A DNA stretch of 26,636 bases. It comes from DATJFH01 sp035495815. Lineage in GTDB: Bacteria; Acidobacteriota; Terriglobia; Bryobacterales; Bryobacteraceae. Numbering within the stretch: the stretch's first letter is position 1; each line of letters opens with the position of its first letter. The position numbers were made by a program, and so were the translations under genes. The stretch is taken from positions 1 to 26,636 of the forward strand of contig DATJFH010000060.1 of the NCBI GenBank assembly GCA_035495815.1, written 5' to 3'. Below, in pieces: positions 22,774 through 26,636 of the stretch. The notes beneath the pieces are model-generated. The model had not been told where the DNA came from, did no database searches, and was given only the letters and a program-made list of their open reading frames with translations.

Positions 22774-24806
22774 AGATTCCGGCGGTGAGCCTTCTGGCGT
22801 GGGTCGCGATGGCGGCCGTGGCGCCGGCGGCCGAGTACAGCGTACTCGACGTCCAGAAAGTGCCCCTGCACGGGGACCCGGCGAGCGCGGTCGTGCGGGT
22901 GACGGTGCCGGACCGGGTGGAAGAGATCTCCTGCGACGCGCTGGTAGCCGGCGCGGGCATGGGCGGGGTGGGCGCGACCCTCGCCCTGGCAGGTCGCGGC
23001 CATTCGGTGTGTCTGACGGAAGAAACCGACTGGGTCGGCGGCCAGGCGACGGCTGGAGGCGTTTCTGCGCTCGATGAGAACCGCTTCATCGAATTCGCGG
23101 GCGGCACGCGAAGCTACATGCAGTTCCGTTCGGGCATTCGGGAGTGGTATCGCAGGAACCGCGCCTTGACGGCCGCCGCGAGGGAAGGGGAGAATCTCAA
23201 CCCCGGTTCCTGCTACGTGTCCGCTCTGTGCTTCGAGCCCAGGGTGGGGGTGGGCGTTCTGGAGGAGATGCTACGGCGGCCGAAGCTTGGAATCTGGCTT
23301 CGGACGGCTGTGTTTGCTCTCGAGATGAGAGGCGGGAGAGTCGAATCCGCGCTGGCCTGGCAGTTCGAGAAGCGCTCCGTGATCCGTTTCCGCCCGCGTT
23401 TCGTGCTGGACGCGACCGAGATGGGAGACCTGCTGCCGTTGGCGAAAGTTCCCTACGTGGTTGGCTCCGAGGCGAAATCCGACACCGGGGAGCCCGACGC
23501 TTCCCCGGAGCACAACTCTGCGTGCGTCCAGAGCTTCACATATCCGTTCGTGATCGAGCGCGGCTCGCAACCCGCGCCGGACGCGCCGAAGCCCGCCGGC
23601 TATGACGCCATCCTTGCCCGGCAGGGTTTCTCGCTGCGGGTGAATTACCCGGAAGAGCACGGCTGGAAGGGATGGATACAGTACACGATGTTCGGCGAGA
23701 TTCCGCCAGTGCCCAATAATATGTCGCCGGGTCCGTTCTTTCCGTGGCGGCGGCTGCTCGATGCGCGCCATTTCGCGAGCGGCGTTCCGCGCGACATCGC
23801 CCTGATGAACTGGCCCCGGCAGGACTATGGCGCGGAATCGCCGCTCGATCAGGCCCCGGGCGCCCTGGCCGGTATTCTGCAGCGCGCCAAGCAGACTTCC
23901 GAGGCGTTCTTGTACTGGCTCACGCATGACGTCCCGCGCGAAGGAGGCGGCCGCGGCTATCCGGAGTTGAAATTGCGCCCCGACGTTATGGGCACAGCCG
24001 ACGGCATGTCGAAGTATCCCTACATCCGCGAATCGCGCCGGATGGTGGCGCAGACGCGCGTTACCGAGCAGGACATCGTGGAGGATTATCAGAAAGGCCC
24101 ACGGGCGCGCTGGTTCGCGGATTCGATCGGATCGGGCTTTTACATGGTGGACATACACCCCTGCGGGGCTAACGAGCGGGGGCGCATGCGTATGCCGAAG
24201 CCGTTCCAGATTCCCATGTCGGCCCTGCTGGCGCGGGAACCCTCGAACCTGCTTCCCGCGGGGAAGAACCTGGGAGTCACACACCTCACCAACGGCGCTT
24301 TCCGGCTTCACCCGGTCGAATGGAACGTGGGGGAGGCGTCCGGAACGCTGGCCGCGCTTTGGCTCGAGAAAGGACAGCTGCCGGCGGCCGAAGCCGTCCA
24401 GTTGGAGCTTGCGCGGTCGGGCGTGCCGATGGTCTGGTTCGATGACCTGGCTTCCGATCATCCGGCGTTTGAAGCGATTCAACTGGCGGCGCTGCACGGC
24501 GCATATCCGGTCGGGTCCTCGGACCTCCACGCGTCTCCGGACGCGCCGGTGACGCGAGCCGAAGCGGCCGTTGCGCTGGCTGCGTACTTTGGAAAGCGGA
24601 TGGGCTCGGCCGACGCGGTGGCGATGGCGCTCAAGGAGGGATGGATGGCGTCCGACCACCGCAACTGGTTCCATCCGGATCTTCCGTTCGTCTGGACAGA
24701 CTGGCGTGAAGAGCGGCTCCCCAGGGCGCTGCCCGCTCAGACAGTTCGCCGCCCGGGTCCGGTGCGCCGTTCCGAGTTGGCCCGCCGGCTGTACGGCCGC
24801 CGCTGA
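22770..24806 (+). CDS. Secreted FAD-dependent oxidoreductase with SLH-like C-terminus
   Basis: A 678-residue protein with a signal peptide (IPAVSLLAWVAMAAVAPAAE). An FAD-binding Rossmann segment follows at about 55-95: LVAGAGMGGVGATLALAGRG, then TEETDWVGGQATAGGV, the hallmark of the FAD_oxidored family (PF12831) found in glycan-linked loci. The FAD-domain end is MSALLAREPSNLLPAGKNLG. Residues about 553-608 resemble an S-layer homology repeat (DLASDHPAFEAIQLAALHGA, then PVTRAEAAVALAAYF), and a weaker second unit ends in VRRSELARRLYG. SLH modules usually tether proteins to the cell wall or envelope. It is coupled to the mannonate dehydratase gene by ATGA, implying a joint role in sugar-acid oxidation or dehydration. 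The electron acceptor is unknown. Confidence 0.87.
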   Translation: MKIPAVSLLAWVAMAAVAPAAEYSVLDVQKVPLHGDPASAVVRVTVPDRVEEISCDALVAGAGMGGVGATLALAGRGHSVCLTEETDWVGGQATAGGVSALDENRFIEFAGGTRSYMQFRSGIREWYRRNRALTAAAREGENLNPGSCYVSALCFEPRVGVGVLEEMLRRPKLGIWLRTAVFALEMRGGRVESALAWQFEKRSVIRFRPRFVLDATEMGDLLPLAKVPYVVGSEAKSDTGEPDASPEHNSACVQSFTYPFVIERGSQPAPDAPKPAGYDAILARQGFSLRVNYPEEHGWKGWIQYTMFGEIPPVPNNMSPGPFFPWRRLLDARHFASGVPRDIALMNWPRQDYGAESPLDQAPGALAGILQRAKQTSEAFLYWLTHDVPREGGGRGYPELKLRPDVMGTADGMSKYPYIRESRRMVAQTRVTEQDIVEDYQKGPRARWFADSIGSGFYMVDIHPCGANERGRMRMPKPFQIPMSALLAREPSNLLPAGKNLGVTHLTNGAFRLHPVEWNVGEASGTLAALWLEKGQLPAAEAVQLELARSGVPMVWFDDLASDHPAFEAIQLAALHGAYPVGSSDLHASPDAPVTRAEAAVALAAYFGKRMGSADAVAMALKEGWMASDHRNWFHPDLPFVWTDWREERLPRALPAQTVRRPGPVRRSELARRLYGRR

Positions 24807-24847
24807 TTCTGGAGTTTCAGGTGCAATACGAGATAGCGGAGGTTTTA

Positions 24848-25300
24848 GTGAATATATCCACCCTGGCCGGCCGTTCAGCGTCCCCCGTCGAGACCCCGCG
24901 TCTCAGCAGCACCGGAACAAAGCAGTTATCCGAGTTTTCAATGGCAGGATTGATCGAGAGACTGATGCAGGCGGATGCCGTCAAGCCGGCGACGGGCCGG
25001 CAAAAAGCTGCCGCTCCGTCGAGTGAACGGCAAGCCGGCGCCGCCGAATCCGGAACGGAAGCCGCTTCGCAGTCACCGGTGACGCCTGCGCGGCCGTTTT
25101 ACATCACGAATCCGGACTACGATCCAGCCAATCCCGTCAGCCAGTCCGTGATTCAGGATCCAGCCGCGACGGCTACCCCTCAAGCGGTCCAGTGGACGTC
25201 ACCCAACGGATTGACCACCACGGGCGTCATGAATCCGTTTGGTCTGACGAAAAACAATCCGAGCATGGGCTTTTTCGGCGCGCCTGAAGCTGCGCGCTAA
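24848..25300 (+). CDS. Small hypothetical protein, Ala/Pro/Thr-rich, with ordered C-terminus
   Basis: A protein of 150 residues (159 if GTG 24821 is used), not recognised. It has no signal peptide or membrane helix. The first part (NISTLAGRSASPVETPRLSS, then FSMAGLIERLMQAD) has one amphipathic helix, a middle Ala/Ser/Pro/Gln stretch looks disordered, and the end is Tyr/Asn/Pro-rich (PFYITNPDYDPANPVSQSVI, then MNPFGLTKNNPSMGFFG). Both starts have good ribosome sites: GGAGG five bases before GTG 24848 and GGAG six bases before GTG 24821. It follows the oxidoreductase by 14-41 nt, so cotranscription is likely. Third-position GC bias and the well-placed ribosome sites support a real gene. Confidence 0.6.
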   Translation: MNISTLAGRSASPVETPRLSSTGTKQLSEFSMAGLIERLMQADAVKPATGRQKAAAPSSERQAGAAESGTEAASQSPVTPARPFYITNPDYDPANPVSQSVIQDPAATATPQAVQWTSPNGLTTTGVMNPFGLTKNNPSMGFFGAPEAAR

Positions 25301-25338
25301 CCGGGTTCTGACGCATCTGGACTAGGCGATCGGAACCG

Positions 25339-25368
25339 TTGCAACAGTAGATCCGACAAGGCTACACT
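25339..25368 (+). promoter_or_regulatory. Promoter of tRNA-Gln
   Basis: TTGCAA (25339-25344) and TACACT (25363-25368) are 18 bases apart, close to the sigma-70 consensus. The start would fall near 25375, about 15 bases before the mature tRNA 5' end. Confidence 0.6.
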
Positions 25369-25389
25369 GAGAACTGTTCGATATTCCAT

Positions 25390-25463
25390 TCCCCGGTCGT
25401 CTAATGGTAGGACAGCGGCCTTTGGAGCCGTGAATCGTGGTTCGAATCCATGCCGGGGAGCCA
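25390..25463 (+). tRNA. tRNA-Gln (anticodon UUG)
   Basis: A complete 74-nt cloverleaf. The acceptor stem TCCCCGG pairs perfectly with CCGGGGA; G is the discriminator and CCA is encoded. The D-arm region is CGTCTAATGGTAGGACAG. The anticodon stem GCGGC/GCCGT closes the loop CTTTGGA, giving anticodon TTG after the invariant T33. The T arm is CGTGG-TTCGAAT-CCATG. It reads CAA (and CAG by wobble). Confidence 0.95.
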
Positions 25464-25492
25464 AATCTCAATACTCCAGTCGGGATTCGAAC
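25440..25492. repeat. Inverted copy of the tRNA T-loop sequence next to tRNA-Gln
   Basis: GTTCGAATCC in the T arm (25440-25449) recurs inverted as GGATTCGAAC (25483-25492). The flanks of the second copy read on the reverse strand as an imperfect T arm (four of five stem pairs), but no D arm, anticodon arm or acceptor partner follows. It may be a tRNA fragment left by an integration event or a chance match. Confidence 0.35.
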
Positions 25493-25833
25493 TCGATCCT
25501 ACTCCGCACATCTTCCGGCTTCGGGAGACCCCAACTCAACGCTCGCACTGGCTTTACATCTTATTTAGTGGCCAACTTCCGGTTATGCCGACGGTCCACT
25601 CGGAGGAGCAATTCGGCACTTCGGAGCAACGGGCGTTTTCCAGCCAAGTGGCATATCGGGCCGTTCCCGGTAGGACCTCATGTCTTCCGCAATCCGGGCC
25701 ACGACGCAGCTCAGTTTGCAGAGCCTCAGCTTGAGGCTGCGTGCTATGATGTCAACCGACACCTGGGATCGGTCGCCATCTACTGTTGAGGATATCGGCT
25801 GCGGTTTCCGGAGCGTGCCAAGGAAGGGTAGTC
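25464..25833. other. Intergenic stretch without a convincing gene
   Basis: About 370 nt lie between tRNA-Gln and the next start. Short frames exist, but the longer ones start inside the tRNA or lack ribosome sites and protein-like composition. The stretch has lower GC than the left of the window. It holds the inverted T-arm copy, a perfect short hairpin at 25722-25738 and the promoter region of the gene at 25834. Confidence 0.6.
25722..25738. repeat. Perfect 7-bp hairpin
   Basis: AGCCTCA and TGAGGCT flank a 3-base loop. No T-run follows on either strand, so it is more likely a regulatory or protein-binding site than a terminator. It lies about 95 bases before ATG 25834; TATGAT (25745-25750) just after it could be a -10 box. 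Confidence 0.35.
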
Positions 25834-25983
25834 ATGAGGGACACGACATTGGGTACGTCATTCTTTCGGTTCGCCTTGATTTCTGTCGCAGGTTGCGGAC
25901 TCGCCTCCGCTCAACCGGTGCTGATCGCCCCAACTCCCTGCGAAGCACTCGACGTTAAAGCCGAAACGAAGAGACAACGCTGA
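25834..25983 (+). CDS. N-terminal signal-peptide fragment of a split gene
   Basis: A 49-residue frame starting with ATG at 25834, with AGGAAGGG six bases upstream. It encodes RDTTLGTSFFRF, a hydrophobic core ISVAGCGLASAQ with a signal-peptidase site after ASA, and a short mature part ending AETKRQR. On its own it would be a leader with almost no cargo. The following bases, read in the -1 frame, continue as a long protein-like frame, so this is most simply the 5' end of one exported protein interrupted by a 1-nt change between 25957 and 25983. Adding one G in AAGAGA would give a smooth join, KAETKETTLTKVNFENRT; that repair is only a guess. Confidence 0.6.
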   Translation: MRDTTLGTSFFRFALISVAGCGLASAQPVLIAPTPCEALDVKAETKRQR

Positions 25984-26636
25984 CAAAAGTTAATTTTGAG
26001 AACCGCACCGATACGACCCTTCAGATTTTTGTTTTGTCTCCGGATGGAAAAAAATTCAGAATGGCGCTCCGGGCCCGGTGGGCAGTGCCGCGTTATGGAG
26101 CACCCGGAGCAGTTTGGGTCGTGGAAGACGATGCGGGCAAGTGTCTGGGCGGCTACACGGCAGGTACGCAGGAGGGTCGAGTAAAAATCGGCGATAAAGA
26201 ACTCACGGTGCTTCGCGACGTTCCGCCGTATCGTCTGAAAACGGTAGTCTTTCCCGGTTTCGGTGTCAAACCCGATCGCAACGAAGCATTCATCGATTCT
26301 CCGAATGTGAGCTCCACGGTTTGCGACGCTCTCAACCTCTGGGTTGGTGCAAGAACGAGGTCGGCGTGTGGTGGGCCGGCAAAGCAGGAGAGTGACAGAT
26401 ACCTTGAATTTGACTTGAGACAGCCGGTTGCAGCCTCAGGCGCTAAACCGTTGGGCGTGATTCGCGACCCGAAGGCGGCCGTTCACGTTTTCCTTAGCCA
26501 CGACCATGAGCGGCGAATCATTCTGAGTATTCAGGAATTGCAGCCGGGGGAAGAGGCACAGAGCGAACGCGTCGAGTTCGGATTGTCTATCAACGGAGTT
26601 AGGCATAACCTCTTGGTGGGACCATGGGGCCCCGGC
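25980..26636 (+). CDS. VHL-beta-like domain protein, runs off window end (frameshifted from upstream leader)
   Basis: From 25959 one frame stays open to the window edge (226 codons; 219 from CTG 25980). It starts TKVNFENRTDTTLQIFVLSP, then DGKKFRMAL and AVWVVEDDAGKCLGGYTAG. This order (strand with N-R-T, a D-G turn, then a W-V strand and G-K-C-L) resembles the beta domain of the von Hippel-Lindau protein, a domain known in exported bacterial proteins of unknown role. A second region follows with LKTVVFPGFGVKPDRNEAF, VHVFLSHDHERRI and EFGLSINGVRHNLLVG, not recognised. There is no ATG, GTG or TTG before the domain. CTG 25980 overlaps the leader's stop as CTGA, so either a rare coupled start or, more likely, a frameshifted single gene. 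The 3' end is outside the window. Confidence 0.6.
   Translation, partial: MTKVNFENRTDTTLQIFVLSPDGKKFRMALRARWAVPRYGAPGAVWVVEDDAGKCLGGYTAGTQEGRVKIGDKELTVLRDVPPYRLKTVVFPGFGVKPDRNEAFIDSPNVSSTVCDALNLWVGARTRSACGGPAKQESDRYLEFDLRQPVAASGAKPLGVIRDPKAAVHVFLSHDHERRIILSIQELQPGEEAQSERVEFGLSINGVRHNLLVGPWGPG

Noticed and set aside
25464..25560. Second tRNA on the reverse strand next to tRNA-Gln
   Set aside because: Only a T-arm-like segment is present; no acceptor stem partner, D arm or anticodon arm can be drawn.
25430..25789. 119-codon frame starting inside tRNA-Gln
   Set aside because: It begins in the tRNA anticodon/T-arm region and its translation has no protein-like pattern or ribosome site.
25996..26184. 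62-codon frame (starting TTG 25996) as a small gene
   Set aside because: It overlaps the VHL-like frame in another register, is Arg/Trp-rich without features, and the other frame stays open three times longer with ordered sequence.
1..26636. CRISPR arrays, insertion sequences, transposase or phage genes
   Set aside because: No regularly spaced repeats, terminal inverted repeats, DDE/recombinase motifs or phage structural genes were seen on either strand.

Overview
The window looks like a GC-rich chromosomal segment from an Acidobacteriota bacterium, most likely of the Solibacter/Bryobacter type. The reasons are two Oar-like TonB-dependent receptors with an N-terminal carboxypeptidase-regulatory-like domain, many twin-arginine (Tat)-type leaders on sugar and sulfatase enzymes, a Gly/Tyr-rich exported protein with a conserved C-terminal domain, and (tentatively) a VHL-beta-like secreted protein. 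This assignment comes from protein family content only; no rRNA is present.

Layout. 1-358 (-): N-terminal end of a TonB-dependent receptor, cut by the window edge. 486-2425 (+): a Tat-type sugar-phosphate isomerase/epimerase-like protein followed 2 nt later by a secreted TlpA-like thioredoxin. 8313-2426 (-): a probable cell-envelope operon of two small membrane proteins, a bifunctional class A penicillin-binding protein (GT51 plus transpeptidase), a secreted TPR protein and a TPR lipoprotein. The two membrane genes overlap by 4 nt, as do the two TPR genes. Proline dehydrogenase (9273-8368, -) lies upstream of that operon and diverges from a Gly/Tyr-rich exported protein (9345-10121, +).

15780-10210 (-): a tightly packed six-gene operon, MazG, GNAT acyltransferase, N-succinylamino-acid racemase/OSBS-type enolase, EamA transporter, MFS transporter and SDR. 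Nearly every junction overlaps. The GNAT and racemase pair matches the first two enzymes of the known route that turns D-amino acids into L-amino acids through N-succinyl intermediates. The third enzyme of that route, the desuccinylase, is absent here and two transporters take its place. A short non-coding gap (15781-16070) carries a possible gene remnant.

16071-20026 (+): a full-length TonB-dependent receptor and a small HELLH zincin-like protein. 21511-20051 (-): a Tat-type sulfatase with the Cys sulfatase signature. 21703-25300 (+): a UxuA-like mannonate dehydratase with a Tat-type leader, translationally coupled to a secreted FAD oxidoreductase with an SLH-like C-terminus, then a small protein of unknown function. 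Receptor, sulfatase, dehydratase and oxidoreductase together suggest uptake and breakdown of a sulfated or uronic-acid-containing glycan; that is inference.

25390-25463 (+): tRNA-Gln(UUG) with its own promoter and encoded CCA. To its right the base composition becomes visibly less GC-rich, and about 370 nt hold no convincing gene. The window ends in a split gene: a 49-residue signal-peptide reading frame ends at a stop that overlaps, in the -1 frame, a reading frame open to the window end (219 codons) whose start resembles a VHL beta domain. This looks like a recent frameshift or an unusual CTGA-coupled pair.
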